Of a DNA stretch of 64,000 bases, positions 12,384-23,631 are shown in pieces. Positions within the stretch are counted from its first letter, which is position 1. The number at the start of each line of letters is the position of its first letter. A program made the translations under genes and the position numbers. Origin of the DNA: Pseudopyrenochaeta lycopersici (Eukaryota > Ascomycota > Dothideomycetes > Pleosporales > Pseudopyrenochaetaceae); assembly GCA_003313425.1 (NCBI GenBank), contig NHZP01000021.1, positions 62,001-126,000 on the forward strand. The letters run 5' to 3'. Under the pieces are notes generated by a model that searched no databases, had not been told where the DNA came from, and saw only the letters and a list, made by a program, of their open reading frames with translations.

Positions 12384-13441
12384 ATACGCATCATAGTCAT
12401 TCCATCTCGACCGTCACTATGCCTTCATGTACGCACTATTGTTTATGGTCGCTTCCTTCAACATCCAGCAGCCGCATCCTCGCAGAGATTTCCTTTGGTA
12501 TTGATCATATATAACCAACGAAATATGACAGACGATTTCGGTGAAGTCTTCCGCAGGAAGAATGTCTTCATGGCTCAACATAGCATCACACCACACTCTT
12601 CGAAATGGTTGAAGCGCTTTCATCATTCCTTTACGTCACCTTCTAGCTCTGATCCTCATGTAATCGGAGGATCTAATACTTGTTCTTGGCTGTCAGCCTA
12701 CTGAACACATCCTTTCTCGACGACTGCGTCTCAGGTTCGTTTCGACCATTCGGCCCAGGTGTTTTGTTACATCATCTTAGAAGTATCTATTAGCATGTGG
12801 GCAATCAGCGCGCATCAAAGATTTCAGTGGGTTACGCCATGTATCTTATCTTCGTAAATGGCAGGACAAGTTTCAAATAAGCGATGACCACGGGCTGAGG
12901 TCGGAATTGTCGTCGCTCAAATACTTCGCCGTATAACAAATCATGTTCCAGCTTCTTGCAGCCTCACCTTGTGTCTTATTATTTGCGTCATCATATTGTA
13001 CACCCTGCTGCCAACACATACTCTCTAAATTACGATGTGATGATAATGATTGCGTTCTTGGCTGGTGGGCCTTGACATTAATTGTGCTGTTCATCTAGGG
13101 ACAGAACCGTGGCTTGGATTTACTGAAACATGCGTAGCTATGGTGGAGGTAAAACATTTGGTATTAAGAAAAAAAAAGGGGGGGGGGGGGGGGAGAAGCG
13201 TTTGAAGATATACACATGGAATCTCCATCTACATGGAAGGCTTGTCTTGTCTGCAGGAGTAAGGCGAATAGCTGTAAAATGGACAAAGGGGGTTTGCTTC
13301 ATAACACTGGTAACTTCCATTTGCGTATGTATTCTGTCTAATTCACAGCTGCCGTAGACTGTACTTTTGGTGAGCACGGCGATGTACTCAAAGAGTTAAG
13401 GGTATCGCTGAAGAAAGTGAAATGAAATTGAAAAGTGAGGC
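12384..13441. other. Convergent 3' intergenic region with A9G16 homopolymer
   Basis: This spacer lies between the converging ends of the RRM gene and RIO2 and should hold both 3' UTRs. I see no gene; short frames are on both strands without family resemblance. It contains the A9G16 run at 13169-13193. Confidence 0.55.
13169..13193 (+). repeat. A9G16 homopolymer run
   Basis: Nine A followed by sixteen consecutive G, in non-coding sequence 3' of RIO2. A G16 tract can form a quadruplex and is prone to sequencing or assembly length error, so the exact count is uncertain. Confidence 0.9.
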
Positions 13442-14835
13442 TTAGAGGGCCCAGCCGGCTTTCTGCTTTGCGGCTTTTGTGGAAATGGTGGATGGCGGTG
13501 GGGCCTTGATTTCGCTGAGGTCTGGGAGAGGATCGCTGTCACGGATTTCGAGAATGGTCATTTGCGAAACTATTGTTGGGCAAAGCAGCGGCTGCTCCTC
13601 CGATGGTGGTTGTATAGGGTTTGAAGCATCTTCAACTACGGGGCCACCCTCGAGCGAGACTTCCCCTTGTTCAGGAGTATGGACGAGCTCTTCATCCACA
13701 TCGATATCTTGCTCCACGTCATCTTCGTCATCGTCCCGCTGAGTCTCCCCTGCGTCACCGTCAACGCCATGCTCCTTCATGTAAATCTCCAGTTCCTTAG
13801 CCATCTTCTTGCTGAACCCTGAGGCCTGTACATCAACGTCCAGCCTCTTGACGACTGTCTTGATGGAGTCTTGGAAAAAAGGTCCTGGTTCGTGGCTCGT
13901 GAAGCCGAAGCGGCGGTCGAAGAAGCGCTTGATGCAGGCAACATCGCGGTCAAAGTAGTACTCGGCATTGGCGTGGTCTATAGACACCATTTGCGGAAAG
14001 TCAATGATGGTGGGTATCAAGGAGATATTGTCGTCCCCTTGTTCTACTTTCTCCTCGACTAGGATGTTAAACTCGTTGAAATCACCGTGAATGAGTCCAT
14101 ATTGTGCGAGGCGGACGATGAGGGAGAGCAATTCGGCGTAGAGTGCTGCCGGGTCGCCAACCTTTGAGATTTGCCGCATAGGAAAGGCATCGATGAGCTC
14201 CATGATTACAGTGTGTCTGTTTTGCCCGATAGGCTCAGGGACGGGGAAGCCTTCACGTCGTAGTGCCTTCATGAACTCGTACTCTTTCAGTGCAGCGAGG
14301 CGCGACATGTACATCCATGACCCACCCTGGCGGTTGCGCAGGTAGTCCCTGTTTGCCTTGACTGTGCGGAAGGATATGCGACCGAGGCGATGTATCTTCA
14401 AGACCAACTGCTTCCCCGTCTCTGAGGCGCACACAAAGATGTCCGACTCTTTACCGACGCCGATCTGGTTGCCCACCGAAAACACAATCGAGGCCTTGGT
14501 ATGTGTATGCAGGGCTAGGTAGTCGAGGCCGCCGTAGGTAAGGCGATAGCCGTCGTATTTGGCGTTCCTGACTTTGGCGATCAGTCCGATCTTTGCGAGA
14601 TTAGAGATGCATCGGTGTACGCCGGTGCCAGAGCGGATGGCAGCAATCTGTGCTATCAATGATGTGGGCACAACTTCATGGTTGCGTGAGCCCATTTCTG
14701 TCTGTCATGGTCTTCATCAGCGTTAGTTCTCCCCCACTATGTGCCACGAGGCAATGGGACACGAGCGCATACCGCAGTCAGGACGCGCCAGTCGTCTGAG
14801 GTCAGATAGCGGATATTCTTGACGTTTAGCTTCAT
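13442..14835 (-). CDS. RIO2: RIO2 atypical serine/threonine kinase, 40S ribosome maturation
   Basis: RIO2 acts on pre-40S particles in late cytoplasmic 18S rRNA processing. Exon 1 is 14773-14835 (21 codons, MKLNVKNIRYLTSDDWRVLTA) and exon 2 is 13442-14701; intron 14702-14772 has GTATGC..GACAG ends. Length 440 aa, close to yeast Rio2 (425). Visible features: N-terminal RIO2 winged-helix domain (residues ~1-90), the nucleotide loop GVGKESDIF (102-110), the catalytic lysine in VLKIHRLG (K123), the catalytic loop HGDFNEFN (H226, D228), the metal-binding IIDFPQ (D255), then an acidic C-terminal tail rich in Asp/Glu, ending with a basic KAAKQK stretch. The gene is divergent from RPN1 over a 326-bp shared promoter. 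Confidence 0.96.
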
Positions 14836-15161
14836 TTTGGTGGGGGATACGCCTGCTTCTGGCTGAGTATGGCCGCGTTGCAAGGAATGCGCAGGTGGCG
14901 GCCGAAATTTGGAGGTTTCGAGAATCTGAGCTCGCGCCGCTGATCATCGGCGGCAGTCCAGGCTTGGCGCCGGCGGATATGTGGTACGTGAAAGCAGAGC
15001 TGCCTCGTCGACAACACCCTTCCCATTATCCCCCTGCACTGCTCTTTGGCCGGTCTGTCCCGTGCCGGCAAACATACCGACAGCTTCCATCGACCCCGAC
15101 TCGCCCCCGCATCGAGCACCACACGCCTCGCCGCTTGCTCTTGCTACATTTCGTGACCAGC
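14836..15161. promoter_or_regulatory. Shared divergent promoter of RIO2 and RPN1
   Basis: Only 326 bp separate the two start codons, so ribosome-biogenesis and proteasome genes share this upstream sequence. It is GC-rich near RIO2 and CT-rich with CTTCC/CATCG leader motifs near RPN1. No TATA box and no exact GGTGGCAAA proteasome (PACE) element was seen. Confidence 0.6.
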
Positions 15162-18142
15162 ATGGCGAAGGAAGACGAGAAGAAGCCCACGACCGCTGAG
15201 AAGGGCAAGGCCAAGGCAGCCAACGGCGATGCAGAGAAGAACAAGGACGCCAAGACAGACGCCCAAGACCAAAAGGCCGTGGTTGCCACAAGCGGTGGTA
15301 TGTTTGACCCGCGACACGGCGGTCGTAGCAAAGCGTGCATATACTGATGGCAAGCTGCAGAGGAGCTCAACGAGGAGGACCAGCAACTCAAGAATGAGCT
15401 CGATATGCTGGTGGAACGGATCCTGGTAAGCTCCTGGACATGCAGGCGGTGTCTGGCGTCCCCCCGGCTTGCGCTGACCTTGCTCCCCTCAGGAATCCGA
15501 CACCACTCTCTACAAGCCAGCGCTTGAGCAGATAAAAGACTTCATCAAGACATCGACGAGCTCCATGACGGCGGTGCCCAAGCCACTCAAGTTCCTCCGG
15601 CCGCACTACGAGCATCTTGAGAAGGCTTACGCATCATGGCCCGAAGGCGAGAACAAGGTACGCAGCAGCCAACCCACCGCTCAGCTCAGGTGCTAACAGG
15701 GACAGAAATCATTTGCCGATATGCTATCTGTCCTCGGGATGACATATTCCGACGAGGAGCGACTCGACTGCCTCAAATACCGCCTGCAAGCACCATCTAC
15801 TGATCTCGGCTCATGGGGCCATGAGTACATGCGCCACCTTGCTCTAGAGATTGGCAGAGAATTTCAAAACCGCCTGAACGAGGACAAGTCGACAGACGAT
15901 GTCACTGATCTGGCCTCGAATCTCGTGCCTTTCTTCCTCAAGCACAACGCCGAAGCGGATGCGGTCGACATCCTGTCCGAGCTAGAGATGATCGATCAGA
16001 TCGAGCAGTACATTGACGAAAACACTTACCCCAGAGTGTGCTTGTACATGGTTGGGTAAGGGCTCAGAATGAAGAACAGAAGCCGGCAATTACTGACGTC
16101 CCTAGCATCGTCCCACTTCTCACCTACCCGGACAACGACAAATTCCTTCGCACAACATATCACATCTACCGTAAATATAAGCAATACACACAAGCAGTGG
16201 CTTTGGCAATACGATTGAACGACCGTGACCTGATCGATGAGGTTTTCAACTCTACCAAGGACAAGGCAATCAGGAGACAGATGGCGTTCCTCATTGCTCG
16301 ACAGCGAATATGGTTCGATGTATCAGACGACGATGACGCGGAGCTTCAAGAGTGTCTTAACAACACACGGTTACCGGATCACTTCAAGGCTTTGGGTAAG
16401 GAGCTTAACATTCTGGACCCGAAGACCCCGGATGACATCTACAAAACACACCTTGAGAGCAGCAGGACGGCCGGCCTTACCAACACCGACTCCGCCAGGC
16501 ACAACCTTGCTTCAGCCTTTGTGAATGCTTTCGTCAACACAGGTTTCGGCAATGACAAACTTATGCTGAACTCGGACAGCAAGAGCAGCTGGGTATGGAA
16601 GACGAAAGAGGAGGGCATGCTCTCGACGACTGCTTCTCTGGGTATGCTCCTCCTTTGGGATGTCGAAACTGGCCTCGACAAGATTGATCCGTATACCAAC
16701 GTGGACGACGACATGGTCAAGGCTGGTGCTATGCTTGCCACCGGTATTTTCAATTCAGGAGTACGAATGGATTCAGATCCAGCTCTGGCTCTGCTCGGCG
16801 ACGAAGACAATCTTGCTCACAAAAATCGCAACATCCGCCTTGCTTCCATCATGGGTCTTGGTCTGGCATATGCAGGCTCGAATAAGGAAGAACTCCTGGA
16901 GCTCCTTCTGCCCATCGTTACCGACACTAGCCTTGACATGCAGCTATCTGCCATGGCTGCCCTGTCGCTGGGCATGATCTTTGTCGGCTCTGCCAATGGC
17001 GAAGTTACTGATGCCCTGATGAACACTCTCCTCGATGAAGACAGGTCAAAGCAGCTGAAGGACAAGTGGACGCGCTTCATGTCTCTCGGTCTCGCATTAC
17101 TCTTTTTTGGTCAACAAGAAGAGGTTGACGTCATTTTGGAGACGCTGAAGGCACTTGATCACCCAATGGCCAAGTCTGCGTCGGTGCTTACAGAGGTCTG
17201 TGCTTGGGCAGGTACCGGTGCTGTGCTGAAGATCCAGCAATTGCTCCACATCTGCAACGAACACATCGAAGACGATAGCGATGAGAAGAAGGGCGACGAG
17301 CTGCTTCAGTCTTACGCCGTCATCGGCTTGTCATTAGTTGCCATGGGCGAGGACGTTGGACAGGACATGATCCTCCGTACCCTCGGCCATTTGATGCACT
17401 ATGGTGAGGCCAACATTCGAAAAGCGGTTCCTCTCGCTCTGGGTCTCATCAGCCCAAGCAATCCACAAATGAAGATATACGATACCCTATCACGATACTC
17501 CCACGACAATGACAATGATGTTGCCATCAATGCCATTTTCGCAATGGGTTTATGCGGCGCCGGCACTAACAATGCCCGTCTCGCACAGCTTCTCCGCCAA
17601 TTGGCAAGCTACTACCACCGCGACCCCAACGCACTTTTCATGGTCCGCATAGCTCAAGGTCTCCTGCATGCAGGTAAAGGCACGCTCTCCCTCAACCCCT
17701 TTCACACCGACCGCCAAGTACTCTCCCGCGTAGCCGCTGCTGGTCTTCTCACCGTTCTCGTTTCCCTGATCGATGCCAAGTCGTTCATCGTTGGCGACTC
17801 ACACTACCTTTTGTACTTCATGGCTACGGCTATGGCCCCAAGGTTCTTGATCACGTTAGATGAGGAGCTTAAGCCGCTCACAGTCAATGTACGCGTTGGT
17901 CAAGCAGTAGATATTGTTGGTCAAGCGGGACGGCCGAAAACGATAACTGGGTGGCAAACCCAGAGCACACCAGTTCTGCTAGCCCACGGCGAGCGGGCCG
18001 AGTTGGAAGATGAGAAGTATATCAGTTTGACCAATGTGCTGGAGGGTGTAGTCATTCTGAGAAAGGTATGTATAGCAAGACCGCCGTAGTGTTCCCTTTA
18101 CATATGCTAACAATAATCTAGAACCCAGAGTGGGAGGATTGA
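15162..18142 (+). CDS. RPN1: 26S proteasome regulatory particle base subunit RPN1
   Basis: RPN1 (PSMD2) is the largest non-ATPase base subunit of the 19S particle and docks ubiquitin-like shuttles and Ubp6. Six exons: 15162-15297, 15361-15425, 15493-15657, 15706-16055, 16106-18065, 18122-18142; all five introns are 48-67 nt with GT..AG ends. Product 898 aa, in the range for fungal Rpn1. A Lys/Glu-rich N-terminus is followed by the conserved block [17 protein letters not shown] and then the toroidal PC (proteasome/cyclosome) repeats in the big exon, e.g. [35 protein letters not shown] and [19 protein letters not shown]. The last exon encodes only NPEWED plus stop, matching the conserved C-terminal region of the family. 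Confidence 0.96.
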
Positions 18143-19535
18143 GTGCACCAAGGTAGCAAAGAAGTGGAGAAAGAGTAATCGTCTACCAGCAGCGAGAGAG
18201 TCTGCTTAAGGACGCTTAGCAGTCTAGTAGGTTTACGGTCCCTGCCCATCCCTCGCATCACTGCAGGTTGTGACGATGGGAATACACCGTTGTACATATA
18301 GATTTGCAAGAGGATGAAATGAACGAAAGCATTGATACAACCTGCGCCACTACGATGTGATATGTATCAAGCATGATCAGTTCGACCAAATACTTAGATC
18401 AAGAATCATTCTCCCTCAAGATTTATTGTGGAATTCCTGGACCAAAAGGATCTCATATTTTATTAGCGCACACCTTCTGCTAGATTGTTTTTCAATCCCC
18501 AGGACTTGGCGTCGACGGACTCGACATGGCCATTGAAGGGATTACCCTTATCAAAGTAAGCCGCATTTGTCTGACGGCCTGTCGCTATTTGAGAAATCTA
18601 CATGATAATAGTGCGCTTCCACAGTCTCATTTCATTGCTTCAAATTTACAAACGACGTCTTCTAAGCATATTCATTATTCGATGGAACGCTCATCACTTG
18701 ACGCTCATTCTAGCTATTATGTAGGAACTTTGTTCATGAGATAAATGTGGCTAACATCACTACGACCCAGCTTCCTTTCCAACTCCAAACTCTCTAGTTC
18801 CCTTAGATCGTATATTCAACCTTTTATCCTAATTTACAACTTCAGTTTCAAGTTCGACCTCAATTTCTCCCTCGACCACTTCACATCACGACTTTTGTTT
18901 ACTAGCAATGTCTGCTTAATTATTTGTATTAACAAGAAGGTTTTGAGATAGAGGGATGATGATAACTATTATGGAAGTATAGTGAGGCGCGCAGGGCTTG
19001 TGGATACAGAGTTCAGCAATGCGAGTAGATAAGTGAGACAGAAGGCGGAGAGGTGAGACCGAGTGATTATAGGTTTAAATTTGGTGGAGATAGGGTGTGT
19101 GAGTGATGAGGAATTTAATTGACGTGGACATAAAAGCTGTCGAGGCAATATAGACATTGATGGCGATAATGCTTTGGATTGGGTTATCTCGATATTGCTT
19201 CATGATGGTGAGGCACATTGATGTGCTATCGTACTGCAAATTACATTCGTTGCCGTCGTTTAAAAGAGCGGCAACAGTATGAAAATTCAGAGCTGAGCGT
19301 GACACTATTCCCTAGTTAGAGGATTGCGGCAAAGGAGACCCACCCACCAATATTGCCAATATGGTACTGCCGAACTCAAGATTAGTACTACTCAACATAT
19401 ATTAAAAGCAGTAGTCGGGGAAAAATGTCGACACCCTCTATGATGCTCCGCTGTTGGGACACAGTCTCTTTCCCGGAAAGTACAAATCTCCTCATCCAGT
19501 TTTGTCTTTACTTGCGCAATACGCCTGAAATAAAA
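18143..19535. other. Convergent AT-rich 3' spacer between RPN1 and SreA-type gene
   Basis: No gene is supportable. The RPN1 3' UTR and the 3' UTR of the GATA factor converge here. Short frames at 18526-18951 (+) and 18969-19305 (-) are AT-rich, have no recognisable domains and overlap other frames. Confidence 0.5.
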
Positions 19536-21240
19536 TCAATCATTCTCCAAGTCGGCAAGCTCTTTATGTCTGCGTTCCAGCTCTTGCCTCATAACGTCAG
19601 CTTCTCGCCTTAGTCGTTCTCTTCTAGCGATTTTGTCTTCATGTGAAACTCTTTGACTTGGTGATGGTCCACCACTTGGACGCGATGGCACCGAAAGAGA
19701 TGGGTCAATGTTAGCGTCTTCGGCTCGTGGATGGTTCAGGATCGATGATATGGCGTTTGGACGGTGGGGCACAGGATTTGCGGGCACTGAGGACGAAAGA
19801 TCGTGATCCAAGGAAGTGGCGCTTCTACTTCGTTTCCTTGGCGATGGCGCGCCTGGCTGTATAGTTGATGGCGTAGGAAGAGTGGTAGGATGCGAGGTGA
19901 CGGATGCATTTGCATGGTAATGGGTAAAATCAACTGCAAGAGGTCCTCGCGGCTCCGGGGTGTATTGCTCCCGCGACTCAATGGCAGTTAAAGAGTCTGG
20001 CGAAGCAGAATGCTCAAATGAGGGAGTCTGTGTAGCACGTTGCGGTGGCGAGTAGTCGGCGATCGACGTGGCAGCTTGGGAGGCTATGTCACCTGCCGGT
20101 ACAACTCGTTTACGGCGTTTGATCTCCTGTTTCTTCATCGCAACAGGGCGGCCTGTGCCATGAAGTTTGTAGTATAACCCTGAATGAGCAAAGTTAGTCT
20201 GCTGGAAATCGGAGCCATTGAGTCTGGCATGTCGCCAAGTCATCGTCTAACGTACCACAAGCATTACAGATAATGTGACCAGCGTCATCTCTTCTCCAAA
20301 GCGGCGTGATGGTGGTGCCACAATTTTGGCAAGCTGGAATTGCACTCGTTGAAGCTGGCCCTGACGATATGTTGGCCGTCGAGTTGGTTCTCTCTGTAGT
20401 ATCGCTCGGCGAGGAAGCTGCATTTGCTTGAGCCAAGGCAAATTTCGCAGTCTTGGAGACGCGATTGTTGAACGCAGGACAGCCACTGCAGCCTTGCTGA
20501 CCCCCAGTGCCATTACATCTACCTCCGCCGGGACACGTTCCGGCGGCCATCTGATCTGCAGCGACATAAGTTGCAACGCGGGGTGATGCAGCAACATTGC
20601 CAGGTAACGTGCAGTTGTTGTCGTTTTGGCATGGGGCTGGACTTTGTTGCACAGGTACAATTGTTTGCGAGTGAGTGTTACGTTTCAAGTTCACTGGACG
20701 AGACTGGTTTCGGGCCTTCATATACAGCCCACAAGCATTGCAAACTGTCTCACCAGTCGGTGATCGGCGCCACAGCGGCGTCTGAGTCGTCTTGCAGTTA
20801 CTTTCTTACGTTAGCGCATTCTCTGCAGGCGTGGTGCTAGCTGAAATCTCAACACACAGTGGCGATTTTACGCAGAAGTGAATGGGGCAGATAGCGTACC
20901 TGCAAACCTGGCCAGCGACGGGCGCATTGGCTCCTCCAAGACTGCTGGGTGGTAATAGTAAGGATTTGGAGGTTGCTGGCGTTGCTGGCCCTTCTGCGAT
21001 GGGCACGGCGTCCTCAAGTGAGTGGTAAATTTCGGATCCTGTATCCTCCTCTTGTGTGGCGGGCGGTTGTGTTTGGGAGGGGGTTTCGGTTCTTGATATG
21101 TTGTTCTCATAGCCTTGATTTAAGCGTCGGAGACTCTCGGCCATTTCCAGTTCGTCTCTACTCGATTCCCTCGACAGGTAATGTGGATGAGTAGGCGTTG
21201 GAGCGAGTGAGGTGCCTCCGCTGCCTGAAGCATGCGCCAT
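19536..21240 (-). CDS. sreA: SreA-type GATA transcription factor, repressor of iron uptake and siderophore synthesis
   Basis: Three exons (20900-21240, 20256-20800, 19536-20179; introns of 99 and 76 nt) give 509 aa. Two class IV GATA zinc fingers, each C-X2-C-X17-C-X2-C: finger 1 C113-C137 (core TPLWRR) with its first cysteine encoded in exon 1, and finger 2 C271-C295, split from its basic tail ([16 protein letters not shown]) by intron 2. Between them lies [19 protein letters not shown] (C203, C209, C218, C221), the cysteine-rich centre diagnostic of SreA/SRE/Sfu1/Urbs1 iron regulators; this separates it from AreA-type factors. These proteins bind HGATAR/ATCWGATAA and repress siderophore and iron-transport genes when iron is replete. 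The C-terminus is basic and probably coiled-coil. Start chosen at ATG 21240; upstream in-frame sequence begins only at a TTG. Confidence 0.95.
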
Positions 21241-22676
21241 GGTATTGTCAACAGCCGTGGCGGCTACGGGGAAAGAAGGTAGGCGATGTCCCGGGATGTG
21301 ACAGGGCAGTGCTGGGGCAAGGACAGACCAGTCTCTCCTGGACTCGGAAAGCAAAGGTTGTGCGAGAAAACCGGGTGTTAGGATACTGAGATCAGCTTGA
21401 TCTGATAACCGACAGGAGGAACAGGTACACGACAGGGTGGCGCCTAACGTGACTCGGCGTGATATGCGGGTCCCCGGGTCTTGGTACGCGGCGTCTGTCT
21501 GGCGTGGCACGCTGATGGACAGACGAATACTATATATGGAGGCGCAGCTCAGCAAGGAAGGTCGTCATGGGGATTTGCGGTCCTTGTCATCATATCTTGG
21601 AGCGAGCTGCATGCTGGAGAGGCTTGCCGCAGCGATACAAGTTGGAATCGTCAGGCGGTGAATGGACACCTGCAGCCAATCATGGCCCTGCTATTCTAAG
21701 CGGACATCATTAGCGCCACCGTCCCCCGACCATTAACGTCGACCACCTGTGAAATTCAAGAGAGCAGCCCAAATTTGTTCCGGCAGCTCGAGTATACAGG
21801 TACGGCGATGCACACGCAGCCAGCCAACCAGATATGTGCTGCGAGCGGCAGCAATGTACTCCCATCCTCGGAAGATCTACGCTGCGCGGCGACGAAAAAC
21901 AAATTCTAAGGACTTTCACGCTGCAAGGCCACTCGAGCCTTGCAGTTTGCACCAGGCTTGTTGGCGGACCACGACCCGCCTCGCCTCTATTTACCGATTT
22001 GTAATGGGTGTCCACTGGTTGCCCTCCCCCTCCGCATGTGCATGGGCAGCGTCCAATTAGAACAAAGCAAAGTCTGTTCTATAGCTCCGCCAGCACTTCG
22101 TCTCTCGTCACGTCCGTCCTACCACGGTGTAACATCTTATCAACTGCTGCAATCTCGGCGAGCTGTTGGCCCATCTTATCATCTCCGATTTGATGCACTA
22201 GCACCAGCGCACCGTTAGCCTATATCCGCTTCATGCACGGCGGACACTAGAGAGAAGCGAACACGTGCATACAACCGTAGCCTTGTTTATCTCGAGCAAC
22301 CAGCACTATCATACAGAAACTCAGAGCGCTACTTGGCAGTGCACTGATATACTAAACTCCTCGGAACTTAGCTCCCACTCATCTCCCATCCACTTCGTTC
22401 AAGCACAAGCAAGCGTCACGCGATTCCATTCGTCAACGCCGACAGAAGAACTCCGGGCCAGACCGGCCTAAACCATGCAACACCAGCTTTAGTACATGAA
22501 ATGTGCATAAAGGACCTGTGCTGAGGCTCGGAAATCAAGTAACCTAAATGCACGCGAGAAGCCCTCCTCGGATTTACTGACTGTGGCCTTAGACTTGCTC
22601 AGCACCCCAGCCGGCATCGGCGTCGCTATTCTTACAATCAGCTCAATGGAAACGACAATCTCGGGTTGTGCGAGTT
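21241..22676. promoter_or_regulatory. Upstream region of the SreA-type gene
   Basis: About 1.4 kb between the SreA-type start and the end of the next minus-strand gene; both genes are on the same strand. It contains the ATCTGATAA site and a TATATA motif near 21531. Short plus-strand frames here (for example 21749-22060) have no family resemblance and I do not call them genes. Confidence 0.5.
21400..21408 (+). promoter_or_regulatory. Candidate SreA operator ATCTGATAA
   Basis: A perfect match to ATCWGATAA, the extended site described for fungal SreA-type repressors, 160 bp upstream of the SreA-type start codon. A TATATA stretch at 21531-21536 lies further upstream, so the site would fall near or just after the transcription start, a position suited to repression. 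Function is inferred. Confidence 0.55.
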
Positions 22677-23631
22677 TTACCGCATGTTGGCAGGAGGCTC
22701 AATCGAAGGAATGTACTCTAGAACGGCATATCCAAGACCGACGATACCAACGATGGTTCCGGGGACAATACGGAACCAGCGCTCGCCAACGATTACCGAG
22801 CCAATGAAGACATAGAAGATACCACGTCCAAGGAAGGAAAACATGAACGAGGCATATCGAGAGACTTGCTGTGGGATCTGAAATTCTGTCGCAATTTGTC
22901 AGTCGTTTCTGACCCCTTGGAAAATTAAATCTGAATTACGAACCCAGTAGAGCAGTGCCTGTTCCCCAAGTTAGCCATCGCGCACGTTTGGTTGAGTTGG
23001 AATGAGTCTTACCGAGGCCGAATATTATCAAGTATACGCCGAGAATAATGTGCGAACTGTAAATATTGTCAGCGCAGTTTGCCAACCGTCTGTCATATTC
23101 CACCATAACACAGCCTTCGTTTAATCTGACAACTGCTTCAATCTGCATATGAAACCTTGTTCATTCCCAGGATCGAGACATCTGCCGGTGTAGCAAAGGC
23201 CCATATGCCTTTTAGCGAGCATCATGCTTGACTTATGAGGACCGTGTTACGCCTCTCACGAGGCACGACTCGAAAGGCCCTTGCTCCAGCATGGATCGTT
23301 TTTAATTCACGACCTCTCAGCCTGCAAATATGCCGCTGGTTTGGTTATCGTATCGTCTCATTTTGACGATGCCATTCGGGTTCGAAAGCTTGCGCTTAAT
23401 GTGAAGATGTTGAGGAAAGGAGTTCTATGCGCTGAGCACACTCACAAATCGTTGAACGGGAACAACTTCATGATACCGCCGAGGACTATGAATACCGCAA
23501 CGGCGAAGTTCACCATGCGACTAACAAATCATCAGCTTCAGTACTCCAGGTTCAATGCATCCGCAAAAGTCGCTGCCTAGCTGCGCAAAGCTCCGAGGTC
23601 GCTGCACTCACAAAATGTCAGAGAAGTCCAT
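22677..23631 (-). CDS. Tvp15/COPI-associated small Golgi membrane protein
   Basis: Five small exons that only make sense when spliced: 23612-23631, 23446-23520, 23013-23056, 22944-22958, 22677-22885, giving 120 aa. The product has four hydrophobic segments (VNFAVAVFIVLGGI, HIILGVYLIIFGLGTALL, FMFSFLGRGIFYVFIGSVIV, IVPGTIVGIVGLGYAVLEYI) and ends SIEPPANMR, fitting the COPI-associated/Tvp15 family (PF08507), late-Golgi vesicle membrane proteins of uncertain function. Exon 4 is a 15-nt microexon (codes part of G-TALL-E) with an unusual GTTCGT donor; intron 2 is long for this genome at 389 nt. Each junction preserves frame and family-like sequence (MDFSDIFRMVNF at the N-terminus), so I am confident of the coding content, slightly less of the GTTCGT donor. 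Confidence 0.85.

Noticed and set aside
23330..23400. tRNA-like sequence (GGTTCGAA with a 5-bp hairpin upstream)
   Set aside because: No acceptor stem or complementary T-stem can be drawn, the anticodon loop lacks the usual T33, and it lies inside an intron of the Tvp15-like gene.
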